Of a stretch of DNA of 64,000 bases, positions 1 to 7,220 are shown piece after piece. Below the pieces are notes generated by a model. That model did not search any database and was not told the origin of the DNA. It saw only the letters and a list, made by a program, of their open reading frames with translations. The position numbers and the translations under genes are program-made. The DNA lies in the NCBI RefSeq assembly GCF_005144475.1, contig NZ_SWJZ01000026.1, positions 1 through 64,000 of the forward strand, given 5' to 3'. The stretch's first letter is position 1. Every line of letters starts with the position of its first letter. The DNA is from Rhodobacter capsulatus (GTDB lineage: Bacteria; Pseudomonadota; Alphaproteobacteria; Rhodobacterales; Rhodobacteraceae).

Positions 1-200
1 GCAAAGTCCTTTTCCACCACCGCAATCGACAGCCCGGGCTGCGCCTGCTTCAGGTAATAGGCGGTCCAAAGCCCGGTGAAGCCCGCGCCGACGATGCAAA
101 CGTCAACGTCGATATCCCCGGGCAGGGGCGCGCGGCAGGGCGGAAGACCGCCCATATCCGCGAACCAGAAGGAAACATCGCCGTTCTTCGTCACCGTCAT
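1..200 (-). CDS. FAD-dependent oxidoreductase (DAO family), N-terminal part
   Basis: This gene starts at 200 on the minus strand and runs off the left edge, so only about 66 residues are visible. They contain the Rossmann dinucleotide-binding motif VGAGFTGLWTAYYL at about residues 38-51, followed by the acidic end of the second strand (VVEKDF). This arrangement, with a short N-terminal extension before the motif, is typical of DAO-family amine or amino-acid oxidases such as gamma-glutamylputrescine oxidase. The substrate cannot be determined from this piece. The neighbouring DUF393 gene is on the same strand about 110 bp upstream of its start. Confidence 0.75.
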   Translation of the reverse strand, partial: MTVTKNGDVSFWFADMGGLPPCRAPLPGDIDVDVCIVGAGFTGLWTAYYLKQAQPGLSIAVVEKDF

Positions 201-310
201 GGCTGTTTTCCCATCCTTGCCGGATCGTCGCGCCAGCATCCATCGGCAAGCCCCGGCCGGCAAGGAAGAACGGCAGCTCCGCCGCGGCATGGCCCGCGGG
301 CAAGCGGGCG

Positions 311-658
311 TTACCGGAACAGCCGTTGCAGGCGGGGGCGCAGGCGCAGGAAGCGGCGATAGGCCGCCTCGAAGGCCGGGGCGAGGGGCGGCCAACCGGC
401 CAGAAATCCGAGCGGGCGCAACAGCGGAATCGCCCGCCACATCGCCGCGAAAGCCGCCGCGCCCGAGAGCAGCCGGCCGTTTTCTTCCGCATGAAAGCGG
501 GCGAGCAGCTCGGCGCGGTCGATCGGGCAGGCGGTTTCGGGGGCGCGCAGATCGACGAAGCGGATCGCCCCGCGCCGGTCAAGCCGTCGCATCAGCGCGA
601 TCTCGCGTTGGCAGAGCGGGCAGCCGCTGTCGAACCAGACCGTCAGGGGGGCTGTCAT
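311..658 (-). CDS. DUF393 (DCC family) thiol-disulfide oxidoreductase-like protein
   Basis: The product is 115 residues. It opens with a thioredoxin-like strand and the CxxC pair in FDSGCPLCQRE (Cys13 and Cys16), followed by a conserved helix and VDLRAP, the hallmark of the DCC/DUF393 family. Members are predicted redox proteins, but their substrates are mostly unknown. The ATG at 658 was chosen because GAGG lies about 8 nt upstream and the family normally begins just before the CxxC. It is transcribed in the same direction as the FAD oxidoreductase and the monooxygenase on either side, so the three may be co-transcribed. Confidence 0.8.
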   Translation of the reverse strand: MTAPLTVWFDSGCPLCQREIALMRRLDRRGAIRFVDLRAPETACPIDRAELLARFHAEENGRLLSGAAAFAAMWRAIPLLRPLGFLAGWPPLAPAFEAAYRRFLRLRPRLQRLFR

Positions 659-737
659 GCCGGACCTCGCTTTGCCGCAGGGGACAAGCTGCGATATGGG
701 CCGGACCTTGCGGCGGTCAAGCCCTGTGTCCCGGCCC

Positions 738-1061
738 TCAGCCCTGCCGGGTCTTGACCTGGATCGCGGTGAACCCCTCGAACCGCGGTGCGCCCGCATG
801 CAGCTTGCGGCTGTCGCCCGCGCGGGCATGGGCCTCGCGGAACTGCTGCGACGTCGTCCAAGCGCGGAAATCGGCCTCGCTCTCCCAGACCGTATGCGAG
901 GCGTAAAGCCGGGTGCCATCCTCGGCCTCGGGACCGCGCAGCATGCTGAACTCGACAAAGCCCGGCAGCTCGTGCAGCCGCGAGTCGCGTCCAAGCCAGA
1001 GCGCCTCGAATTCGGCGGCATTTTCAAGCGGGACGGTGAAGCGGTTCATCGCAAGGAACAT
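738..1061 (-). CDS. ABM-domain monooxygenase, heme-degrading type
   Basis: The product is 107 residues, the size of a single antibiotic-biosynthesis-monooxygenase (ABM) ferredoxin-like domain. It begins MFLAMNRFTVP and contains the HELPGFVEF and YASHTVWESEADFRAWT blocks seen in IsdG/HmoB-like heme monooxygenases. The start at 1061 has an AAAGGA ribosome site about 6 nt upstream. It is divergent from hutW, a radical SAM heme-degrading enzyme, and this supports a role in heme breakdown, here by an oxygen-dependent route. The residues that would fix substrate specificity were not verified, so heme is an inference from family and context. Confidence 0.7.
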   Translation of the reverse strand: MFLAMNRFTVPLENAAEFEALWLGRDSRLHELPGFVEFSMLRGPEAEDGTRLYASHTVWESEADFRAWTTSQQFREAHARAGDSRKLHAGAPRFEGFTAIQVKTRQG

Positions 1062-1441
1062 CGAACATCCTTTCAGGTCGCAGCGGAAACGGCTGGCCGG
1101 GAGGGCTGGCTGCGCGGATCTTAGGGGCGGCGGCGGGCCGGGCAAGCAAAAATACATTCCCGGCACACAAATCGGAACCGGCTGGCGGCCTTTCCGGCGG
1201 CGCCACCGCGCCTTGCCCGATGGCCGAGGCGCCCGGTCCCTTGCCGCGCCTCTTGCCGCCGCGATCCGCAAACTCCGTGCGGGGGCAAGGTGGGGGGGCA
1301 AGGCGGGGGGCAGGGCGGGGGGGCACGGCATGTGAAATCTTGACAATAATACTCTGATACGTATGTCTGGACCGGGTCCGCTCTTGCGGAGCCCCGCCCA
1401 GCATCGCGCCAGGTCGTCAGTCTTCACAGGAAGGACCGATC
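1062..1441. other. Divergent intergenic region ahead of hutW
   Basis: This 380-bp space separates the divergent ABM monooxygenase and hutW genes. It holds a run of G-tracts at 1281-1327 and an AT-rich promoter-like stretch at 1338-1370. No credible gene lies in it; open frames here are unsupported by any recognisable protein. Both flanking genes concern heme, so it is the likely site of iron or heme control, but I could not recognise a defined Irr, RirA or Fur/Mur box. Confidence 0.5.
1340..1368 (+). promoter_or_regulatory. Candidate promoter of hutWX
   Basis: A perfect TTGACA at 1340-1345 is followed after 16-17 bp by TATGTC/ATGTCT at 1362-1368, about 75 bp before the hutW start. The stretch is AT-rich against very GC-rich surroundings. 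The -35 match is strong and the -10 match is poor, which would suit an activated promoter. Confidence 0.4.
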
Positions 1442-2836
1442 ATGCGTGATGCCCTGATCTCGCAAGCGCCTGCCGTTGCCGAACCCGCCCCCGTGGCGCA
1501 GTATTTCGCCACGCTCGGCCCCGATCCGCTTGCCTGCGCCTTTCCGCGCAAGGGCGGCGCCCATCCCGGCGCGGCGATGCAGCCGGTGCCGCCCGAGCAG
1601 GTGGAGACCGAATGGCAAAGCCTGCTCGGCCGCCCGCGCCACCGGCGCGCGGTCGCCTATGTCCATATCCCGTTTTGCGAAAATCACTGTCTTTTCTGCG
1701 GCTTCTATCAGAACCCCTGGCGGGCTGACGCGGCCGGATCCTATGTCGATGCGCTGATCGCGCAGATGGCGGCCTTTGCCCGCACCCCGGCCCATGACGG
1801 CCCGCCGCTGCAGGCGGTCTATCTGGGCGGCGGCACGCCCACCGCGCTTTCGGCCGCCGATATCGTCCGGCTCGTGCGGGCGATCCGCCGCCACCTGCCG
1901 CTGACGCCGGATTGCGAGATCACCCTCGAAGGGCGCATCCATTCCTTTGGCGCGGACAAGGCCCGGGCTGCCCTTGATGCGGGGGTGACGCGGATTTCCC
2001 TTGGCGTGCAAAGCTTTGCCGATGCGATCCGCAAGCCGCTCGGGCGCAAGGCGGGGCGGCAGGAGATCGTCGCCGCGCTGAGCGATCTTGTCGCGCTCGA
2101 TCGCGGCGCGGTGATCGTCGATCTGATCTACGGCTTGCCCGGCCAGACCCCCGAGGCCGTCGCGGCCGATGTCCGGCTGTGCGGCGAGATCGGCCTTGAC
2201 GGGCTGGATCTTTACGCGCTGACCCTGATCCCCGGCACGCCGCTTCTGACCGCGCTTGGCAAGGGCAAGACCCAGGTGGCCGGGCCCGACCGGCTGGGGC
2301 ATTTCTTCGCGGCGGGCGAGGCGGCGGCCGCGGAAATCGGCTGGACCCCGATTTCCACGTCGCATTGGCAGGGCAGCCTGCGCGAGCGCTCGGTCTACAA
2401 TCTGGCCGTCAAGGCCGGGGCCGATTGTCTGGCCTTCGGGGCCGGGGCAGGGGGGGGCCTGGGCGATCTCAGCTTCCGGCTGACCCCGGATCTGGCGCGG
2501 TATGCCCGTCAGGCGGGGGCGGGCGTCGGCCTTGTGGCGGGGATGATGCGGCAGGCGCCCTCGGCCCCGGTCGCCCATGCGATCAAGGCGGGGATGGAGC
2601 GCGGCCTGCTGGATCTTGCCCGCGCCGAGGCCGCCTTTGCCGCGCTGGTGCCCCGGCCCAAGCGCGGCTTGTCCGAGCATTTCGCCCCGCTTCTGGCGCA
2701 ATGGCGCACGGCGGGGCTTTGGGCGCCGCATCACCGCTTTCACCGCCTGACCCTTGCCGGGCGGTTCTGGCAAGTGCCGATGACCACCCGGCTTTTGGGC
2801 TGGATGGCCGAACACCCCGATCTTTCCCACAGCTGA
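1442..2836 (+). CDS. hutW: Anaerobic heme-degrading radical SAM enzyme HutW/ChuW
   Basis: The product is 464 residues. It belongs to the HemN-like radical SAM family: after VAYVHIPFCE comes the CX3CX2C cluster motif at Cys79, Cys83 and Cys86, then YLGGGTPT and GVQSF, both HemN-type signatures. ChuW/HutW enzymes use S-adenosylmethionine to open and methylate the heme ring without oxygen, releasing iron. The length fits the family. The ATG at 1442 follows AGGAAGGACC. The next gene, hutX, starts 11 bp downstream and encodes the heme carrier that partners HutW. Plain coproporphyrinogen dehydrogenase (HemN) is the main alternative, but hutX next door makes HutW much likelier. Confidence 0.9.
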   Translation: MRDALISQAPAVAEPAPVAQYFATLGPDPLACAFPRKGGAHPGAAMQPVPPEQVETEWQSLLGRPRHRRAVAYVHIPFCENHCLFCGFYQNPWRADAAGSYVDALIAQMAAFARTPAHDGPPLQAVYLGGGTPTALSAADIVRLVRAIRRHLPLTPDCEITLEGRIHSFGADKARAALDAGVTRISLGVQSFADAIRKPLGRKAGRQEIVAALSDLVALDRGAVIVDLIYGLPGQTPEAVAADVRLCGEIGLDGLDLYALTLIPGTPLLTALGKGKTQVAGPDRLGHFFAAGEAAAAEIGWTPISTSHWQGSLRERSVYNLAVKAGADCLAFGAGAGGGLGDLSFRLTPDLARYARQAGAGVGLVAGMMRQAPSAPVAHAIKAGMERGLLDLARAEAAFAALVPRPKRGLSEHFAPLLAQWRTAGLWAPHHRFHRLTLAGRFWQVPMTTRLLGWMAEHPDLSHS

Positions 2837-2847
2837 CGGAGACGCAG

Positions 2848-3345
2848 ATGACCCCCACCCTTGCCGAGGCCCTTGCCGCCACGCCCCATGCGGCGCTTGA
2901 AGACATCGCGAAGGCCGCGGGCACGACCCCGCTTGACGTGCTTCAGGCCCTGCCCGCGGGCGAGGTGCGCAGCTTTCCGGGCCGTCTCATGGTCGAGGTG
3001 CTCGACGCGATGGCGGGCTGGGGCGAAGTCACGCTGGTCGTGAACACCGGCCCGGTGATCCTTGAGGCCAAGGCGCCGCTGCAGGGCGGCTCGGTGGCGC
3101 AGGGGATGTACAATTTCAAGGGCAAGCCGATCGGCGGCCATCTGGAGATCGCGGCCTGCGCCCGTGTCGCCTTTGTCCGGCGCAAGCTTTTCGGCACCGA
3201 AACCCGCTCGGTGCAGTTTTACGACACGACGGGCGGCTGCCTGTTCAAGGTCTATCTGGGTCGCGACGCCGCGCGGCGGATGCTGCCCGCGCAGATCGCC
3301 GCGTTCGACGCGCTGGAGGCCCGGCTGATCGGCACCGCCACATGA
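2848..3345 (+). CDS. hutX: Heme utilisation cytosolic carrier HutX
   Basis: The product is 165 residues, the usual size for HutX/HuvX. Recognisable blocks are FPGRLMVEVLDAMAGWGEV, NFKGKPIGGHLEI and VQFYDTTGGCLFKVYLGRD, all typical of the family. HutX binds heme in the cytoplasm and passes it to the degrading enzyme. The gene begins 11 bp after the hutW stop with GGAG just upstream (tgacGGAGacgcag), so the two are almost certainly one operon. The ATG at 2848 gives a protein that aligns from its first residues with the expected family length. No heme-uptake receptor or ABC transporter gene is visible nearby. Confidence 0.9.
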   Translation: MTPTLAEALAATPHAALEDIAKAAGTTPLDVLQALPAGEVRSFPGRLMVEVLDAMAGWGEVTLVVNTGPVILEAKAPLQGGSVAQGMYNFKGKPIGGHLEIAACARVAFVRRKLFGTETRSVQFYDTTGGCLFKVYLGRDAARRMLPAQIAAFDALEARLIGTAT

Positions 3346-3465
3346 GCGCGTCGCCCGGATCGGGCGGCAGTCCCCTTTTGCCGCCCCGCCCTCGCGACCG
3401 GCACCGTGCCGGAAACGGCGTTGCAAGCGATTGACATTCCTTGCCGATTGTGGCCCATCAGGGGC

Positions 3466-3662
3466 GTCATCGGTCCCCCGCAGGCTGCGTCACGCAGAAA
3501 GGGGGGGAAAGAGGGAATACGGTGCGGTGTAGCCATCAGGCGCCAAATCCGTGGCTGCCCCCGCAACTGTGAGCGGAGAGCGATGCCGAAAATGCCACTG
3601 GGCCGCCGCGGTCCGGGAAGGCCGGCAGAGCCAAGACCCGCGAGCCAGGAGACCTGCCTGTG
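3466..3662 (+). ncRNA. Cobalamin riboswitch
   Basis: The RNA carries the classic AdoCbl riboswitch elements in order: a G-rich segment GGGAATACGGTGCGG near 3510-3525, AAATCCGTGGCTGCCCCCGC and AACTGTGAGCGG around 3545-3580, GCCACTGGG near 3595, and the B12 box AGCCAGGAGACCTGCC at 3643-3658. Such RNAs shut off downstream genes when cobalamin is abundant. It lies upstream of an opp/nik-type ABC transporter operon beginning at 3992, with about 330 bp between. Outer limits are approximate because the P1 helix was not folded. Confidence 0.93.
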
Positions 3663-3800
3663 ATGCGTGCGGAGCGATCCGCGCGCCAGTCCGGACGCCG
3701 GGGTGCGCGTCTGGCTCGGGGCAGGCCTGCGGTCTGCCGCGTGCCTCATCCCGTCCGTCCTTTCGGAACGCCGCCCGGCGCGGCCCAGAGAGGAACGACA

Positions 3801-3863
3801 CATGATCTTGCAGGACCCTTGCCGCCAGACAGGCCGTGTGCGGTTGCCGCCGCCGCCCGGCTG
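3801..3863 (+). CDS. Possible 20-codon leader peptide after the riboswitch
   Basis: This frame encodes MILQDPCRQTGRVRLPPPPG and is preceded by a good ribosome site (AGAGGAAC, 6 nt before the ATG). It lies between the cobalamin riboswitch and the transporter operon. I do not recognise it. It could be a translated leader, or the ribosome site of a gene since lost. Its proline run at the C-terminus is notable, but the evidence is only the ribosome site and position. Confidence 0.25.
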
Positions 3864-3947
3864 ACCGGCCCTTCCCGACCGTCATCGCCCGGCGCTGACC
3901 GGCCCGCCTCCGGGCGGCGCAAGCCGCCCCTCCCTTGCAGGCTGCAG

Positions 3948-3980
3948 GGCTGGCAAATATTACGTAATTACATAACGATC
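3948..3980 (+). promoter_or_regulatory. AT-rich palindrome ahead of the transporter operon
   Basis: The perfect 10-bp palindrome ATTACGTAAT, continuing into TACATAAC, lies about 20-35 bp before the start of the binding-protein gene. It stands out in a region that is otherwise over 70% GC. Its position and symmetry suit a metal-responsive repressor (Zur- or NikR-like) or the promoter itself; the regulator cannot be named from sequence alone. Confidence 0.4.
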
Positions 3981-3991
3981 CGGAGACCCCC

Positions 3992-5494
3992 ATGCTTCCC
4001 CGCCTTTCGCTTGCCGCGCTGCTCGCGGCGCTGTCCCCCGTGCCGGTCCTGGCCGATCCCGCGACGCTCGACATCGCCGCGCCCTTCGAGATCAAGGCCG
4101 CCGATCCGCTGCTGTCGGGGGACATTTTCCTCAAGCTCGACGTGATGGAAACGCTGGTGAACAGCGATGCGACGGGGGCGCTTTCGCCCGGGCTTGCGGA
4201 CCGCTGGTCGGTGTCGGAAGACAAGCTGCGCTGGCGGTTCCATATCCGTCCGGGGGTGCAGTTCCATGACGGCAGCGCGCTGACCGCCGAGGCTGCCGCG
4301 CGGGCGTTGACCTGGTCGCTGAAAAAGGAAGGCATCCTCGCCAAGGCCCCGGTCACCGCGATTACCGCCGAGGGCGAGGAGGTTGCGATCACGCTGGCAA
4401 GCCCCTTCGCCGCCTTGCCCGCGTTTCTGGCCGAATATCGCACCGGGATTCTGGCGCCTTCGGCCTATGCCGCCGATGGCACGGTGACCGCGCTGATCGG
4501 CACCGGGGCGTTCCGGGTGACGAAACTTGAACCGCCGCTGACGTTGGAAGCCGTGCGTTTTGACGGCTATTGGGGCTCGCCTGCCAAGCTTGACGCGATC
4601 CATTACGCGGGCGTCAGCCGGTCCGAAACGCGGGCCCTGATGGCGGAATCGGGCGATGCGGGCCTGGTGGTGAGCCTGGATCCCGCCTCGGTCACGCGGC
4701 TGGCTTCGGTCGGGACCGTCACCGTGCACTCCGTCTCGCTGCCGCGGGTGCTGCTTTTGAAACTCAACGCCGGATCGCCCTTCTTCGACACGGTCGCGGA
4801 ACGCCGGGCGCTGTCGCTGGCGATCGACCGGGCCGGGCTGGCGCAGGCGGTGCTGCGCTATCCGGCGGCGGCGACGCAGATGTTTCCGCCCGCGATGGGC
4901 GCCTGGCATGACCCGGCCTTGCCGCCGCTGGATTACGACCCCGAGGCCGCGAAGGCCGCCTTTGCCGCGGCGGGATGGCGGCCGGGGCCGGATGGCATCT
5001 TGCAACAGGACGGCCAGCCCTTTGCGGTGGAGCTTCTGACCTATCCCGACCGGCCGGAACTGCCGCTGACGGCGGCGGTGCTGGAACAGATGCTGCGCGA
5101 GGTGGGGATCGCGGTGACGATCAATTCCACGAACTCCTCGGAGATCCCGGCGAAACATGCGGCGGGAACGCTGCAGATGGCGCTCTTTGCGCGCAATTTC
5201 GCGCTGGTGCCCGATCCGGTCGGCACATTGATGCAGGATTACGCGCCGACGGGCGATTGGGGGGCGATGGGCTGGGCCGATCCGGCCTTCACCGCCGCCG
5301 TGCGCAAGATCGCCGCCGAGGGCGGCACGCCCGCCGAAAAAGCCGCGCTCTCCGCGACGCTTCAGGCCGAGCTGCCGGTGCTGCCGATCGCCTGGTATCA
5401 GCAGACGGCGGCGGTTTCGACCCGGCTCAAGGGCATCGTCATCGATCCCTATGAGCGGACCTTCGGGCTCAAATCGGCGGAGATCGTGCAATGA
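3992..5494 (+). CDS. Nickel/peptide-type ABC transporter substrate-binding protein
   Basis: The product is 500 residues with a Sec signal peptide (MLPRLSLAALLAALSPVPVLA, cleavage after about residue 21). It is a family 5 extracellular solute-binding protein (SBP_bac_5): LSPGLADRWSVSEDKLRWRFHI, then PGVQFHDGSALTAEA, the characteristic start of the ligand-binding fold. Family members bind peptides, nickel chelates or heme. It is the first gene of a four-gene operon, ending in a 4-bp overlap with the permease gene. The upstream cobalamin riboswitch argues for a cobalt complex or corrinoid-related ligand rather than peptides. That assignment is inferred from regulation and was not read from the binding site. 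Confidence 0.85.
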   Translation: MLPRLSLAALLAALSPVPVLADPATLDIAAPFEIKAADPLLSGDIFLKLDVMETLVNSDATGALSPGLADRWSVSEDKLRWRFHIRPGVQFHDGSALTAEAAARALTWSLKKEGILAKAPVTAITAEGEEVAITLASPFAALPAFLAEYRTGILAPSAYAADGTVTALIGTGAFRVTKLEPPLTLEAVRFDGYWGSPAKLDAIHYAGVSRSETRALMAESGDAGLVVSLDPASVTRLASVGTVTVHSVSLPRVLLLKLNAGSPFFDTVAERRALSLAIDRAGLAQAVLRYPAAATQMFPPAMGAWHDPALPPLDYDPEAAKAAFAAAGWRPGPDGILQQDGQPFAVELLTYPDRPELPLTAAVLEQMLREVGIAVTINSTNSSEIPAKHAAGTLQMALFARNFALVPDPVGTLMQDYAPTGDWGAMGWADPAFTAAVRKIAAEGGTPAEKAALSATLQAELPVLPIAWYQQTAAVSTRLKGIVIDPYERTFGLKSAEIVQ

Positions 5495-6450
5495 CCGTCG
5501 TGCTGCACAGCCTTGCGCTGCGTCTGGCGCAGGCGGCGGGCGTGGCCCTTGTCGTCGGCATCCTGTCGTTTCTGATGATGCAGGCGATGCCCGGGGACAT
5601 GGCCTTCCGCATCGCCGCGGCGCGCTATGGATATGATCTCGCCTCGGCCGATCTGGCCGAGACGGTGCGGCAGGAACTGACCCTCGACGCCGGGCCGCTG
5701 GTGCTGTTCGGGCAGTGGATGGCGGATCTGGCGCGGCTTGATCTGGGGCGCTCGCTGGTGTCGGGCCTGCCGGTCTGGCAGGAGATCACGCATCAGCTGG
5801 GCGCAAGCCTGCACCTGGCGGTGGCGGCGCTGGCGCTGTCGCTGCTGATCGGGCCGCCGCTGGGCATTCTGGCCGGGCTGCGGGCCGGGGGCCGGTTCGA
5901 CCGGGGGCTGCTGGTCGTGGCCGCGGCGCTGCGCGCGGTGCCGCAGTTCCTGCTCGGCCTGGTGCTGATCGTGGTCTTTGCGGTGCAGCTGGGGCTTTTG
6001 CCCGCCGCGGGCCATGGCGATCCGGCGCAATTCGTGCTGCCCGCCGCCACCCTGGCGCTTGGGCTGGCCGCAGCTTCGGCGCGGATTGCCCGCGATGCGA
6101 TGGCGGCCTTTGCCGCCAGCCCCGCGCAGGCCTTTGCCCGCACCAAGGGGCTGAGCGAGCGGCAGGCGTTGCGCCGTCACGGGCTGCGCAACATCGCGGC
6201 GCCCCTGCTGACCTATCTGGGCCTGCAATTCGTCACCCTGGCCGAGGGCGTCGTGGTCGTCGAGACCATTTTCGGCTGGCCCGGCATCGGCCATGCGCTG
6301 ATCCATGCGGTGTTTCACCGCGACGTGCCGATGGTGCAGGGAACGGCGTTGGTGATGGGGCTTGGCTTCGTCTGCGTCAATGCGGTGATCGACATGGCCC
6401 TGCGCCGGATCGACCCGCGCCAGATCGCGCAACCGGAGGGCCGGGCATGA
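5491..6450 (+). CDS. ABC transporter permease, DppB/NikB type
   Basis: The product is 319 residues with six predicted membrane spans. The N-terminus has the family block FLMMQAMPGDMAFR, and the C-terminal half has the EAA-type loop RTKGLSERQALRRHGLRN followed by EGVVVVETIFGWPGIG, both diagnostic of DppB/NikB inner-membrane subunits. It pairs with the NikC-type permease that follows. The start overlaps the stop of the binding-protein gene (ATGA), which indicates translational coupling. Confidence 0.88.
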   Translation: MTVVLHSLALRLAQAAGVALVVGILSFLMMQAMPGDMAFRIAAARYGYDLASADLAETVRQELTLDAGPLVLFGQWMADLARLDLGRSLVSGLPVWQEITHQLGASLHLAVAALALSLLIGPPLGILAGLRAGGRFDRGLLVVAAALRAVPQFLLGLVLIVVFAVQLGLLPAAGHGDPAQFVLPAATLALGLAAASARIARDAMAAFAASPAQAFARTKGLSERQALRRHGLRNIAAPLLTYLGLQFVTLAEGVVVVETIFGWPGIGHALIHAVFHRDVPMVQGTALVMGLGFVCVNAVIDMALRRIDPRQIAQPEGRA

Positions 6451-7220
6451 CGGCAAGACATCTTGGCTTCGGCCTTCTGGCCGCGATCCTGGCGCTGGCG
6501 CTGCTCGGCCCGCTCGTCGATCCGGCAGGGCCGTTCAAACAGGCGCTGACCAAGACGCTCGCCGGTCCCGATGCCGGGGCGTGGCTGGGCTATGATCATC
6601 TGGGGCGCTCGATGCTGGCGCGGCTTGCCCATGCGCTGCGGCTGTCGCTGCTGATCGCGCTGGCCGCCACGGCGACGGCGGCGGCGATCGGCATCGGCCT
6701 TGGCGCGCTGGCCAGCTGGCGCGGCGGCTGGCTGGACCGGGGGCTGTCGCTTCTGGCCGACAGCCTGCTGGCGCTGCCCGCGCTTTTGCTGGTGCTGATG
6801 ATGGGGGTGATCCTGCCCTCGACGCCGCTGGCCTTCTGGGCGGGCCTTGCCGCGGTGCAATGGATCGAGTTCTTCCGGCTGACCCGGTCGGTCGCGCGCA
6901 GCACTCTGGCCAGCCCCGCGGTCGAGGCGGCGCGGCTGCAGGGCTTCGGCCCGGTCTGGGTGTTTCGCCGCATCCTCTGGCCCGAGATCGGCCCGATGCT
7001 GCGCACCGCCGCGGCCTTTGGCGTGGCCAATGCCGTTGCCGCCATCGCCGCGCTGGGCTTTGTCAGCGTCGGCATGCGCGCGCCCACGCCCGAACTGGGG
7101 CTGATGATGGTCGAGTTGTTGCCCAGCTGGCGCGAGGCGCCGCTGGCCCTGCTGCAACCCGTCGCGGCCTGTTTTGCCCTTCTTCTGTCCCTGAACCTGA
7201 TTGCCGGAGACCGCGAATGA
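6447..7220 (+). CDS. ABC transporter permease, DppC/NikC type
   Basis: The product is 257 residues, slightly shorter than most DppC proteins. It shows the expected LGYDHLGRSMLARLAHALRLS block near residue 50 and the C-terminal EAA loop ARLQGFGPVWVFRRILWPEI. The last part, SVGMRAPTPELGLMMVE, matches the end of NikC-type permeases. It overlaps the preceding permease gene and the following ATPase gene by 4 bp each, so all four genes are coupled. It should form the heterodimeric channel with the 5491-6450 product. Confidence 0.87.
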   Translation: MTARHLGFGLLAAILALALLGPLVDPAGPFKQALTKTLAGPDAGAWLGYDHLGRSMLARLAHALRLSLLIALAATATAAAIGIGLGALASWRGGWLDRGLSLLADSLLALPALLLVLMMGVILPSTPLAFWAGLAAVQWIEFFRLTRSVARSTLASPAVEAARLQGFGPVWVFRRILWPEIGPMLRTAAAFGVANAVAAIAALGFVSVGMRAPTPELGLMMVELLPSWREAPLALLQPVAACFALLLSLNLIAGDRE

